Part shown: positions 16,452-24,985 of the stretch, piece by piece
Layout of the letters: each line of letters opens with the position of its first letter
Position numbering within the stretch: position 1 is the first letter of the stretch
NCBI GenBank assembly: GCA_025055795.1
Contig: JANWVV010000008.1
Coordinates: forward strand, 54,808-118,807
Source: Gemmataceae bacterium
Lineage (GTDB): Bacteria > Planctomycetota > Planctomycetia > Gemmatales > Gemmataceae
Direction: 5' to 3'
DNA: 64,000 nucleotides
The notes under the pieces: model-generated
What the model saw: only the letters and a program-made list of their open reading frames with translations
Databases searched by the model: none
What the model was told of the DNA's origin: nothing
Program-made: the position numbers and the translations under genes

Positions 16452-18902
16452 CTAGACTAGCCCCCACAGGCGACGCAGGCCCCACTCGCCGACGAGGAAC
16501 AGGGTAAACAGGACCAGCCACAGCGGCAAAAAGCCGCGGGACTGATCGCGGCGCCAATCGGGGTAGTAGCGTGGTTTGGACTGGGTGAAGGCCAGGGGAT
16601 GCTGGTGGAGTTCGCGTAAGGCCTGGGGCAGATCCTCCAGGCGCAGGGCCTTGCCACCGAAGGCCTGCGACAAGCGTTTCATGAAATCGTGGTCGGCATT
16701 GACGCGGAGCATCTCTTCGCTGACGTCCGGAAGAACCACATAGCGGGCGGCCGCTTGTAGCAGTACAGGGCGTCCCTGGGCATCCCGGAGCGGTTGCCCC
16801 TTGTCGTCCTTTTTGGGACTGGTCAGCCAGGCGTAGTACTCACCGGGAAGTCGGGGTCGGTGCAGTACGCGGGCCCCCTCGGCATCTCGCAGGATGATTT
16901 CAGGGGGAGCCTGCTCCAGTTGCTCCGGCGTGGGTTCTTTCTGACCGGGTGCCAGCGGCACGATCTTCACGGTGAACTCAGCTTCCGGATCGTCCTGGCC
17001 GCCGGGTTTTTTGACACCGACGCGTAAGGTCTGCTCCTGACCGGTCTTCAACTGTCGCAAGGCGGGCCGGACATAGGCTTGTCCCTCTTCCTCCTCCTGA
17101 TGGGCCAGCCACAACACGCACTGCTTCCAGAAGCGGTGGTGGATTTCCAGCCCCTGACGTGTTTTGGGTTGTCCCAACGACGTCCACAAGTAGGTGTCGT
17201 AAGCCGCAAAGGCCAGCACGCGCCCTCGATTGGCGTCGCCAATCTGGTGACCGACCAGCAAGGGGTGACGGTTATCGGGCATGGGGCTGCCCGCCTGAGT
17301 AGGTTCGATCTGTGGCGCGGCCCATGCGTAGATTGTGCCCGTTGGCTTGCGTACCAGCCGGTTGTAGCCTGTTAACTTGGCTCGTGAACGACGACCATTG
17401 AGCATGTTCCACAAAGTTATCGATTCGGACCGCTCCCGGGCCAGCCGACACATCGTGTCCAGGCCGATTTCCGTCGGCACCATCTGATACAGCTCCAGCG
17501 GACGTTGCGTGGTGCGGTCGACAACTTCCACCAGTTGTCCCGGCGCTGGGATTACTGGCAGCAGGTCGTCCGGAAGATCGTAATACGCATGCTCGCCACC
17601 CAAAAACATCACGCCCAGACCGTGGCGGAGCACCCGCTCCCGCAGCTTGTCGAAAAACGCCGGATCGATCTGGCGCAACTCTCCCCCCCGTACGTTGCCG
17701 ATCAGGACCACATCGTAGGCATTGGCCTCCAGATCCAGAAATTGACGCTCCTGCGGCGTGGCAGGCAGCTCCGTGGTCTGGCGCAGCACCACATTCACGT
17801 CGAACCGTTTATCGGAACGTAAGGCATCCAGCAGCAGAGTGGTTTCCCAGCGTAGCCGATCCACCAACAACAGACGCACACCATCCTTGGTGACCGTCAG
17901 ATAAGTTTCCGAAGCGTTGTTGTCACCGCTGCTCTCGCCGCTGAGCGGAATGATCTGACCCTCGCGTTCCTGCCCCACCACCAGGCGGATTTTGACTTCA
18001 CCGGGTTTATCGGGGGCCTTGAAAGTGAGACGGATCTTATTCTCTTTCTCCTGGGTGAGCAGGAATTCATCGGTCACTGCGGGTTTATCATCCAGGAACA
18101 GACGGGCCACCACCCGCGTTCCCGCAAAGCCGAAGGCGTGGATGGTCGCCGTGGCCGTCACTTCGGTTTTAATAGGGGCAGGGGTGGGATCACACTGGAT
18201 GGTCGTGACCACGATGTCGCGACTGTCCGAGCGGGTACTCTCTTCGCCGACGGTGAAGGTGGTCAGGGGAACGCCGCGGCGGGCCCAGCGTGCTGCTTCG
18301 GTAATAGCGGAGTACCGCTGGCCATTGTCTGCACCATCGCCAATCAGCCAATGCCCGCGGATGAAACGTTCGGCCTGCCAGCGTTCATAGGTACGATGCA
18401 GGTAGCTGCCGTAGTCGGATCGTTTTTCGTCCGCCGCCAGACCAGGGGTGTACAAACTGGTGGACGGGTCAAAGTCGGGGGACCCCACCGCGTAAAAGTA
18501 GACCTGAACGTTCTGCTCCCTGACCAACTGCTCCCACAACGGACGGGTCTTGTCCAACATGCGTCGAACCGCCTCGATGCGCGACTGGCTATTCGCTTCG
18601 TCCCGCACCGTCATGCTTTCGGACACATCAATCCCCACCAGCAACACGGAAGGAACCTGCGGCTGCTCTTGCACGCTGAGGGCGGGTCGGATGGCGGTCA
18701 GTAACGCAACAGTCAAAGCCGCCAATCGGAGACTGAGCAGAAGCAGCAAGCGCCGCCGGCTTAACTGCGGATGGCCTGCATACGTCCACAGGGTAATCGC
18801 CACCAGCAGGGCCGCTAGTACTCCCCAGGCCACCAGCCCGTATCCGGGCAGCGACCAAGGGTATACCGGACGCACAACCAGCGACCAGTCCTCCCAGTTC
18901 AT
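16452..18902 (-). CDS. Large membrane protein with von Willebrand factor A domain, last gene of Bat-like cluster
   Basis: This 816-residue protein has two N-terminal membrane segments (about 23-40 and 52-72) followed by a VWA domain. Its metal site starts at Asp92 in GIDVSESMTV, a DxSxS MIDAS motif. The middle has an immunoglobulin-like section near 255-350 and then a glutamine-amidotransferase-like fold near 365-510, including YDVVLIGNVRGGEL and GVMFLGGEHAYYDL. The C-terminus ends with a membrane segment, FLPLWLVLFTLFLVGEWGL. The ATG at 18902 has GGAGG 13 bases upstream, a little distant. This architecture is common in planctomycetes next to Bat proteins. The function is unknown: it may form part of a membrane complex that senses or binds envelope ligands through the VWA domain. 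The frame upstream to 18989 is unconserved. Confidence 0.85.
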   Translation of the reverse strand: MNWEDWSLVVRPVYPWSLPGYGLVAWGVLAALLVAITLWTYAGHPQLSRRRLLLLLSLRLAALTVALLTAIRPALSVQEQPQVPSVLLVGIDVSESMTVRDEANSQSRIEAVRRMLDKTRPLWEQLVREQNVQVYFYAVGSPDFDPSTSLYTPGLAADEKRSDYGSYLHRTYERWQAERFIRGHWLIGDGADNGQRYSAITEAARWARRGVPLTTFTVGEESTRSDSRDIVVTTIQCDPTPAPIKTEVTATATIHAFGFAGTRVVARLFLDDKPAVTDEFLLTQEKENKIRLTFKAPDKPGEVKIRLVVGQEREGQIIPLSGESSGDNNASETYLTVTKDGVRLLLVDRLRWETTLLLDALRSDKRFDVNVVLRQTTELPATPQERQFLDLEANAYDVVLIGNVRGGELRQIDPAFFDKLRERVLRHGLGVMFLGGEHAYYDLPDDLLPVIPAPGQLVEVVDRTTQRPLELYQMVPTEIGLDTMCRLARERSESITLWNMLNGRRSRAKLTGYNRLVRKPTGTIYAWAAPQIEPTQAGSPMPDNRHPLLVGHQIGDANRGRVLAFAAYDTYLWTSLGQPKTRQGLEIHHRFWKQCVLWLAHQEEEEGQAYVRPALRQLKTGQEQTLRVGVKKPGGQDDPEAEFTVKIVPLAPGQKEPTPEQLEQAPPEIILRDAEGARVLHRPRLPGEYYAWLTSPKKDDKGQPLRDAQGRPVLLQAAARYVVLPDVSEEMLRVNADHDFMKRLSQAFGGKALRLEDLPQALRELHQHPLAFTQSKPRYYPDWRRDQSRGFLPLWLVLFTLFLVGEWGLRRLWGLV

Positions 18903-19136
18903 GATGTCATTTGTACCTCCACCGAACCCCCTGCTGAAGGGCACGGTTGCGTTAGTATATCTGACCGGCCCGACCTCCATCACCAGCACTATGAGTAACT
19001 CGTATCGATGCCAGGCCCGTCGCTGCTCCGCTCACAGTTGCTACAGGGCAGAGGATAGTCCGAGCCGTCGGAGCGGATGTTCGACCAGTCGGGCGGCCAG
19101 CTCGCTCTGCGGCTGACTTTCACCATTATTGGTCTG

Positions 19137-20114
19137 CTATTGGGCCGGAGACATCTCCGGGGATGGTTCAGCGGCCATGGCCTCTGTCTGAATCCATATT
19201 ACGCTGGTTTGCGGAACCCAGCCGCTACTGCCATCGGCTAACTGGACATGCACCCAGCCACCGCGGCAATGGAGACAACGGGCCTCGATCCCCGCCGGCA
19301 GCGGTGTCGACCAACGTGGTGGAAACACTTCGGCATTACCGAGGCGCAATAGCGTTGGTTCGGCCAGTACCAGCATGGGGCGATGTCGCGCCTGCCAGCG
19401 TGCGTGTTGCTGCTCCCACAGCCAGTAACCACTCACCGATCCGATCCCAACGATCAGCAAAATCGCCCCAATCAGCCAGTGGTATCGGCGGGTCATGGCA
19501 TAACGCAGCAGAGCCAAGCAGGCCATCGTCCACAGGGCGGTGGTGCCCACCCCCATTTCTATTGGCGAGAGGCGCCCGCGCAGGCCTGCCCCCCCCAGGG
19601 GCTGGCAGGCCTGCTGGACCGCGGGATCGGCCGGTAAGGCAATTTGACGGCGTAACGTCAACCATTCCTGGCGAAGGGGGTAGTCCCAGGGTGTCTGTTC
19701 CAGTCCCTGCAAGAGGGCGGCTAGGGCCGCCGGCAGGTTTCCCGCTAGGTACCAGGCCCGGGCGCGATTCCGAGCCACCGCTGGCGTCTGCACCCCTAAC
19801 GACCATACGTGTTCCCAGGCCCTTGCTGCCGTCGCAAAGTGCCGACGGGCCTGCTCCGCATCCCTCTGAGCGGCCACACCAGCCCGGAATGCCTCCACTC
19901 CCTGGCTCCACCACCAGGCGGCTGGAGACGCAGCGGGGACTACCTGGTCCGATAACGTAGCAGCGTTGCCCCCGTGGACTGCCTGAGCAATCATCGGGGC
20001 TTCTTGCTCTGGTGCCAGCCCATCGCTGGCCCTTGCCACCCCTACCATAAACAGGGCTAGAATGCCGCTGCCCGCGGCCAGACCCGCGGGCCATTGCCGT
20101 GAACTACCTCGCAT
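19137..20114 (-). CDS. BatE-like TPR and SH3 membrane protein
   Basis: This 325-residue protein has a signal-like N-terminus, a TPR-like helical section (about 70-165, with AWYLAGNLPAALAALLQGLEQTPWDYPLRQEW), two membrane segments (about 185-225) and a C-terminal bacterial SH3 domain. The SH3 part ends in GGWVHVQLADGSSGWVPQTSVIWI, the standard signature. TPR, two membrane helices and SH3 is the layout of BatE. Bat proteins are associated with envelope stress or aerotolerance in Bacteroidota and spirochaetes; the exact role is not known. The gene is 84 bases past the BatD-like gene and 234 bases before the large VWA protein gene, all on the minus strand, so it is probably part of one operon. 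The SH3 module suggests a link to the cell wall or a protein ligand. Confidence 0.82.
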   Translation of the reverse strand: MRGSSRQWPAGLAAGSGILALFMVGVARASDGLAPEQEAPMIAQAVHGGNAATLSDQVVPAASPAAWWWSQGVEAFRAGVAAQRDAEQARRHFATAARAWEHVWSLGVQTPAVARNRARAWYLAGNLPAALAALLQGLEQTPWDYPLRQEWLTLRRQIALPADPAVQQACQPLGGAGLRGRLSPIEMGVGTTALWTMACLALLRYAMTRRYHWLIGAILLIVGIGSVSGYWLWEQQHARWQARHRPMLVLAEPTLLRLGNAEVFPPRWSTPLPAGIEARCLHCRGGWVHVQLADGSSGWVPQTSVIWIQTEAMAAEPSPEMSPAQ

Positions 20115-20198
20115 GCCCGTTTCCGTCAGACCACTTTGCTGCTTGGGGCTTTTCGGTGTTTCGTTGAGGCCTTTGGTCCTTCTGGATCCATGTCTGGT

Positions 20199-21311
20199 TC
20201 AAAGGGGACGGTTCCCGTTGACCCGGTTGTGGTTTACGGGGGTAGTTGATGTCTCGGGCCATTCTTCCAGTTGTGTCAACAGCACCATGGCGGCATGGTG
20301 GTAAGCCAGGACTTCTCCCGGTAGGGGGTGTGGAGCAAAGCGATGCCGATCCCACTGGCTGAGCAAGGTGTGCAGCATGTACAGCGGGTCTTTCGGTAGT
20401 TGCCGTTGGCGGAGTGCCTCCATCACCTCGTCGGGCGTAGCCAACCCTGGTGGAAGTTGCCAACGCTGCTGCAGATAAGCAAGAATCGCAGCCCGGAAGG
20501 CCGACCAGGGCTGTGGGTCATGCACGGCCTGGTTGAGTAGCCGCACCGTGCGTCGGGCCAGGCGTGTCCGTTGTAATCGGGCCAGACGGGCGGCGATGGG
20601 GAATCGCCACCGCCACCATCGATAAATCAGCCAGGCTGCGAGAGGAGGCCCTATGAAACCCACCAGCCAAAAAACGGGCTCCACTTCGAACGATCCGGCC
20701 CTACGCCCGGACAGAGCAACCATCTGAGCGATGGCCTCCTCGTCCACCAATTCCCACCATAACGGGTCGGCCGGCAACGGGGCTGCCGCTTGGGTTGTTG
20801 CCGGAGCTCGGGCCATTATCTGCACCCGTCGGCTCGCCGCTACCGTCAAGGAATACTGTTTTCCTTCCGGAGCTGCGGGGTTGAAGTAGTAGAAAAGCAG
20901 TGGCGGGATTTCGCTGAGGTCCGGTCGCCGCCAACGGACCCGGTAGGGGAAACGCACCGACGCTGCTGCTGTGTCCACCTGGGCTACCGGTTGCGGATCG
21001 ACCAGTTCGAGACACTGGGCAAAAGGCTCCAACTGCCGCAAGTCCGGCCGCTGTACAGCCCCGGGATTACGCACCCGTTCGACTACCAGCGTCAGGACGA
21101 ACGGCTCGCCTTCGACGATCGCTGGCCGATCGATCTCCCAGTATACTCGCACCCCTACTCCGATAGCCCCGTAATAATGTTGGGTCGGTTGACCTATGGG
21201 ATTAACAACCCCTGGATCGGACGGAGACTGTTCCGCCAATGGCGTGAGCGTTTGGCCCGCCGCCTGGAACAACCCCCATAGCACCAGGTGACCTAACAAC
21301 ACTATAGCCAT
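20199..21311 (-). CDS. BatD-like membrane protein
   Basis: This 370-residue protein begins with a signal segment (MAIVLLGHLVLWGLFQAAGQ). It continues with a beta-sandwich resembling the BatD oxygen-tolerance domain: RVYWEIDRPAIVEGEPFVLTLVVE at about 55-78 is the typical opening strand pattern. A membrane helix (about 212-230, PVFWLVGFIGPPLAAWLIYR) and a C-terminal helical domain follow. The C-terminal part, with SAFRAAILAYLQQRW and PDEVMEALR, matches the helical tail often found in planctomycete BatD relatives. BatD is thought to be a periplasmic scaffold for BatA and BatB. The start at 21311 lacks a strong ribosome binding site but is only 51 bases from the preceding gene, so coupling is possible. 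The last 20 residues are unconserved. Confidence 0.8.
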   Translation of the reverse strand: MAIVLLGHLVLWGLFQAAGQTLTPLAEQSPSDPGVVNPIGQPTQHYYGAIGVGVRVYWEIDRPAIVEGEPFVLTLVVERVRNPGAVQRPDLRQLEPFAQCLELVDPQPVAQVDTAAASVRFPYRVRWRRPDLSEIPPLLFYYFNPAAPEGKQYSLTVAASRRVQIMARAPATTQAAAPLPADPLWWELVDEEAIAQMVALSGRRAGSFEVEPVFWLVGFIGPPLAAWLIYRWWRWRFPIAARLARLQRTRLARRTVRLLNQAVHDPQPWSAFRAAILAYLQQRWQLPPGLATPDEVMEALRQRQLPKDPLYMLHTLLSQWDRHRFAPHPLPGEVLAYHHAAMVLLTQLEEWPETSTTPVNHNRVNGNRPL

Positions 21312-21362
21312 TCGTGCTTCCCGCTAACCGATCGGACAACGTCTGCCATTGATCTTTTGCTG

Positions 21363-22343
21363 TTACCAATCGCGTAAGTCGCTGCGTTCCGGTCCGTAGA
21401 GGGTGCGTAAGAGTGCCTGCCGGTCCCGTTGCAGGCGTTCGGCGGTACGGTGCAAGTAAAGCCGTGTGTCCTCGGGACTAAGAGGCTGGACAGTGCTAGT
21501 GTCGCGAAGTGGCTCCAGCGAACCGGCCCCTGGCAGAGGTTGACCCCGATTCGAGCCTCCCCCTTTGTGCTGTGCTCCCGTAACGGCCAGGGGAGGGGGA
21601 GACCCCTGGGAACCAGCCGGTCTTTGGTCATTTGTGTGCGAATGGCTATCGGCCGTCTGGTTGAGGCGAGTGGAAGGAGGATAGGATGTGGAGAAGTCTT
21701 GGCCATGCTCGGGCGGCGAGGGCGGTAAGCTAGCTTCACTACCGGGTTGTTCCCGCCGGCGAGCTTCGTCCCATAAGAGTTTGGCCAGTTCCAGGTGGAA
21801 ACGGGCCTGGGCTGCCAGGCGGTGATCATCGGCGCTAAAGTGTAGAGCATAGCGGAAACACAGGATGGCTGTCCGGTACGTGGCCGCATTATCCCCCCGC
21901 AGTAGCAGACAAATTCCTTGATTGTACCAAGCACGGGCCGCCCGCGCCGGGGGGCATTCGGCGTCAGCCGTTACCCGTGCGAACCACCATTCCGCCTCGC
22001 GATAACGGCCGCTGTGGTATTCAATCAGAGCCCAGTGGAAGGCCACCTGACCGGGGTCGGCTGTCGCGCTTAACGCTTGCGGCAGGATCGCAGCGGCTGC
22101 TTGGACGTCCCCCGACAGGGCCAGCTCCCACGCTTGCCGGACCCACTGCTCAATGCGTCGTTGCTCGGCCTCATCCGCGGCCGCACCTGTCTGCCAGTGG
22201 GCAATAAATCGACGGACAACAGGCTCGCTGCTCACATACGCGAGTCCCGCCAGGCCGAGGACTAACAAAGCGATGGCTAGCCAGAAAGTCAGTGGCCTGT
22301 CCGGCTCACTTTGCTTCTCAGATGCGGTTGCGTAAAGCTGCAA
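21363..22343 (-). CDS. Anchored TPR protein of the Bat-like cluster (BatC-like)
   Basis: This 326-residue protein has one N-terminal membrane segment (about 18-38, PLTFWLAIALLVLGLAGLAYV). TPR-like helices follow at about 60-190, for example AFHWALIEYHSGRYREAEWWFARVTADAECPPARAARAWYNQG and LHFSADDHRLAAQARFHLELAKLLW. The C-terminal 120 residues are low complexity, rich in Ser, Pro and Gly, ending in a helical tail with RLQRDRQALLRTLYGP. The start is a TTG at 22343, supported by AGGAGG five bases upstream. The position between BatB and BatD is that of BatC in Bacteroidota, but sequence similarity alone would not identify it. It may organise the complex through TPR contacts. Confidence 0.75.
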   Translation of the reverse strand: MQLYATASEKQSEPDRPLTFWLAIALLVLGLAGLAYVSSEPVVRRFIAHWQTGAAADEAEQRRIEQWVRQAWELALSGDVQAAAAILPQALSATADPGQVAFHWALIEYHSGRYREAEWWFARVTADAECPPARAARAWYNQGICLLLRGDNAATYRTAILCFRYALHFSADDHRLAAQARFHLELAKLLWDEARRREQPGSEASLPPSPPEHGQDFSTSYPPSTRLNQTADSHSHTNDQRPAGSQGSPPPLAVTGAQHKGGGSNRGQPLPGAGSLEPLRDTSTVQPLSPEDTRLYLHRTAERLQRDRQALLRTLYGPERSDLRDW

Positions 22344-22510
22344 TTACGCCTCCTCCTGCCCCACCACGTCGCTATTGTCCCATTATCCATTCTAAGGTCG
22401 CCCATCGCTTGGGCTAAAAGAAACGAACAGGTGTTAGTTCCCTTCACGTTGGCATCCTGATGGTCTCAAGCGGTAATTATCTACACCGTGACAGTCTATG
22501 GATGATCGCA

Positions 22511-23587
22511 TCAACGCCCTCGGCACCAGAGCAGGATTGCAATAAGCACGGCTGGTACGATAGCCCAAGGGTAGCGTTCCTGGGGCACGGGTAGCGCCTC
22601 GTCGCTGACAGCTCGCTGAGGTAACGGTTCCAGATACTGGCGAAAGAAATCGCCCAGAGGGGGGATTTGGCGATGGGCCGGTACGTATTGGCCACCGGTC
22701 CGCTCGGCGATGGTGCGTAAGACGTTTTCGTCCAGGCGTGTTTGGACCAGTTGGTCGGCGATCACGAGCACGGCCGGCGTCTGGGGGTCTCCCAGGCCCA
22801 CGGTATGCACGGGAATGTCCGCGGCCCGGGCCGCGGCTACACCGCCTTGCCATTCGTCATCGCCACCGGGATCATCGCCATCTGACAACAATAGAATATC
22901 CTGATAGCCGGGGAAGCGCCGGTCATGAGCGGCTACGGCCGCTTGCAATGCCCGTCCTATGCGGGTACCCGATACGGTATCAGATGGTGCCGGGCGTACT
23001 TCTGCTGGTGGATGATTACCATCGACTTCCTCAAGCAAAGAGCGTAGAAAATCGTAATCGGTTGTCAGAGGCGCTAAGAGGAGGGGGCGGGCTGCAAATA
23101 AGACGATACCCAAGCGATGTCCCCCGTTAGTCTGCATCGCATCCACTAGTTGCAACGCCGCCTGCTGGGCCGCTTGCCACCGTGTCCGAGCCACTCGGTC
23201 CGCCATGTCGTCCGCTTGCATGCTCCGGCTGAGGTCCAGCACCACAATTAGGTCCCGCCCCACGGCCACCGCCCCCTCCGCGCTATTGCCCCAGCGGGGA
23301 CCGGCCAACCCGGTTATTAGCATCCCACACAGCAACGCCTCGACTAACAACCATCCCCTGTTGTTCCCCTTTGCGCCCTCTGGTGGTAGTCCCTCACCGG
23401 CCCGGCGAACGCCAAGCAAGGCCAACTGCCCCTGTTGACGGCGGAGCATGTGCCAGCGCCAGGCCGTCCACAGCGGCACCAGCAGCAACAACCACAGGGC
23501 TTGGGGCCGAGCCCAACTGACCCGCTCAACCCCCTGGACTAGTTCCGCAATGATACCGGGCAGTCTCGCCTCACTGTCCCAAAGCAT
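22511..23587 (-). CDS. BatB-like VWA membrane protein
   Basis: This 358-residue protein has two membrane segments (about 30-43 and 80-96), a VWA domain and a C-terminal membrane helix (about 338-354, YPWAIVPAVLIAILLW). The metal-binding site begins at Asp118 in VVLDLSRSMQADDM and continues with LLLSDGDD near 230. This is the layout of BatB. The ATG at 23587 gives the family N-terminus; a longer open frame begins with TTG at 23641 without a ribosome binding site. The gene lies between the BatA-like gene (145-base gap) and the TPR gene (167-base gap). The protein is in the inner membrane with the VWA domain on one face, and partners with BatA by analogy with characterised Bat clusters. Confidence 0.87.
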   Translation of the reverse strand: MLWDSEARLPGIIAELVQGVERVSWARPQALWLLLLVPLWTAWRWHMLRRQQGQLALLGVRRAGEGLPPEGAKGNNRGWLLVEALLCGMLITGLAGPRWGNSAEGAVAVGRDLIVVLDLSRSMQADDMADRVARTRWQAAQQAALQLVDAMQTNGGHRLGIVLFAARPLLLAPLTTDYDFLRSLLEEVDGNHPPAEVRPAPSDTVSGTRIGRALQAAVAAHDRRFPGYQDILLLSDGDDPGGDDEWQGGVAAARAADIPVHTVGLGDPQTPAVLVIADQLVQTRLDENVLRTIAERTGGQYVPAHRQIPPLGDFFRQYLEPLPQRAVSDEALPVPQERYPWAIVPAVLIAILLWCRGR

Positions 23588-23732
23588 AGAGTCCCTACCC
23601 CTGGGCAGTTCGTCCCTCGTGAAGCTTCGCTTTTCTGGCAATTGTCACCGGCCTTTTCAAAGTAGCCGGGACCCATGGATCTGAGTGGTTTGTCCGGAGC
23701 CGATTCTGGGCTACCCCTATTGGCAACCTCTG

Positions 23733-24752
23733 TCATGGCATCGTCCGCCAGCGTGTCGTTTCCAGAAGGAGCACCCCGAGCAGGATCAAGCCGGCGGTAG
23801 CCAACGGATAAGGATAATACTCGTAATAACGGCGGTAAAGAAAGGTGGTCATGGGGGAGCGTTCCAGGGCATCGAGCTGCCGGAAAGCCTGACGGAGGGC
23901 CGCACCGTCCGTTGCAGCGAAGTATTGTCCCCCTGTCATCGCGGCGATGTCCTGCAGGGTTTGACGGCCGATTTCGCGATGGCGACGGATTTCTTCGGGA
24001 CTGTCAGGACCGGGTTCCCCAGCCGAATCAATGGTATAGATGGGCACACCCAGATTAGCGGCCAGTTGGGCGGCCTGCCGGGGACGTAAGTTGTCGTCCG
24101 TGATGTGCGTATGTTCTCCATCACTAAGCAGAATGAGAACACGGCGTTGGCTGCTGGCCGCTTGCAGGCGGATCAAACCTTCCGCGATGGCATCGCCGAT
24201 GTTGGTCCCTGCATCTACGCCGGCTTTCGGCTCCAGCCGTTCTACCTGCTGTCGCAATACGGAGGCATGATTGAATGTCAGAGGGCAGACGGTGCGAGGA
24301 ATCGCGGCAAAGGTCACCAGTCCAATGGCATCAGCCGGCCGGCCAGGGAAGTCCACTCCATCGTCCGACGTACCTCCGAAAACAAACAGCAAAAAGGCAC
24401 GCCGGGCGGCCTCCAGACGCGTTAGCGTGTCGGCTCCGTCCGTCCAGGTCAACGGCTCGTTCATGCTGCCGCTGACGTCCAGAACCATCATGATAGCGAT
24501 CCCTTCGGCGGGCAGTCGTGTCCGTTCGTCGGGTCGCCGCGGCCCGGCACAGGCGGCGACCAGTGCCAGGCCCGCTACTAGTCTGCCAAAAAATCCGCCC
24601 CAACGGACCCAAGAGGGGCGACGCCCAACCTGACCGCCGAAAAGCTGCAAATCGCTATAATTGATAGCTGGTCGGCGTCGCCGGTACCACCACCATACTG
24701 CCCCAACTATCAGGGGTGTCATCAGCCATGCTTCCGGGTAGGCAAATTGCAC
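23733..24752 (-). CDS. BatA-like VWA membrane protein, first gene of Bat-like cluster
   Basis: This 339-residue protein has the BatA layout: an N-terminal BatA motif (QFAYPEAWLMTPLIV), a second membrane helix (about 53-70), a VWA domain with MIDAS at Asp92 in MMVLDVSGSMNEP, VLILLSDGEHTHITDD, and a C-terminal membrane helix (about 315-331). It starts with GTG at 24752, supported by GGAAGGTGAG eight bases upstream. It is the promoter-proximal gene of the six-gene cluster that runs to 16452. In most genomes a moxR ATPase and a DUF58 gene precede BatA; here the next gene upstream is a divergent copper ATPase, so the usual MoxR-DUF58 partners are missing locally. Confidence 0.87.
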   Translation of the reverse strand: MQFAYPEAWLMTPLIVGAVWWWYRRRRPAINYSDLQLFGGQVGRRPSWVRWGGFFGRLVAGLALVAACAGPRRPDERTRLPAEGIAIMMVLDVSGSMNEPLTWTDGADTLTRLEAARRAFLLFVFGGTSDDGVDFPGRPADAIGLVTFAAIPRTVCPLTFNHASVLRQQVERLEPKAGVDAGTNIGDAIAEGLIRLQAASSQRRVLILLSDGEHTHITDDNLRPRQAAQLAANLGVPIYTIDSAGEPGPDSPEEIRRHREIGRQTLQDIAAMTGGQYFAATDGAALRQAFRQLDALERSPMTTFLYRRYYEYYPYPLATAGLILLGVLLLETTRWRTMP

Positions 24753-24763
24753 GTCGGTTACTC

Positions 24764-24784
24764 ACCTTCCCAGCAGTGTAAGGT
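24764..24784. promoter_or_regulatory. MerR/CueR-like dyad
   Basis: ACCTTCC-N7-GTAAGGT is a near-perfect inverted repeat with one mismatch and matches the half-site pattern and spacing of MerR-family copper-sensor operators. It lies in the intergenic region between the BatA-like gene and the copper ATPase gene. It overlaps the ribosome binding site of the BatA-like gene and lacks a good -10 box at the expected distance, so function is uncertain. Confidence 0.3.
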
Positions 24785-24889
24785 CGCAAGCCCCCCTAGC
24801 CGGAGTGTCAAAGAAACTTCTCAACGCATTGTATACTACTCCAGCAGGCATACCTGATGATTAGACCTCAACACAGAGTGATCCACCTG

Positions 24890-24901
24890 TACAAACTTGT
24901 A
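24890..24901. promoter_or_regulatory. Palindrome TACAA-AC-TTGTA upstream of copper ATPase
   Basis: A 12-bp palindrome lies 85 bases before the copper ATPase start. TACA/TGTA half-sites are typical of BlaI/CopY-type repressors, though CopY sites have two central bases rather than four. No regulator gene is adjacent in the window. Confidence 0.3.
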
Positions 24902-24985
24902 TGGGTCGATCCCTGATGCCTTTGCTGTAGTCTCTGATGGAGTAACGTCACAGACCAGGCTGATCGATATACGCAGGAGAATTCC

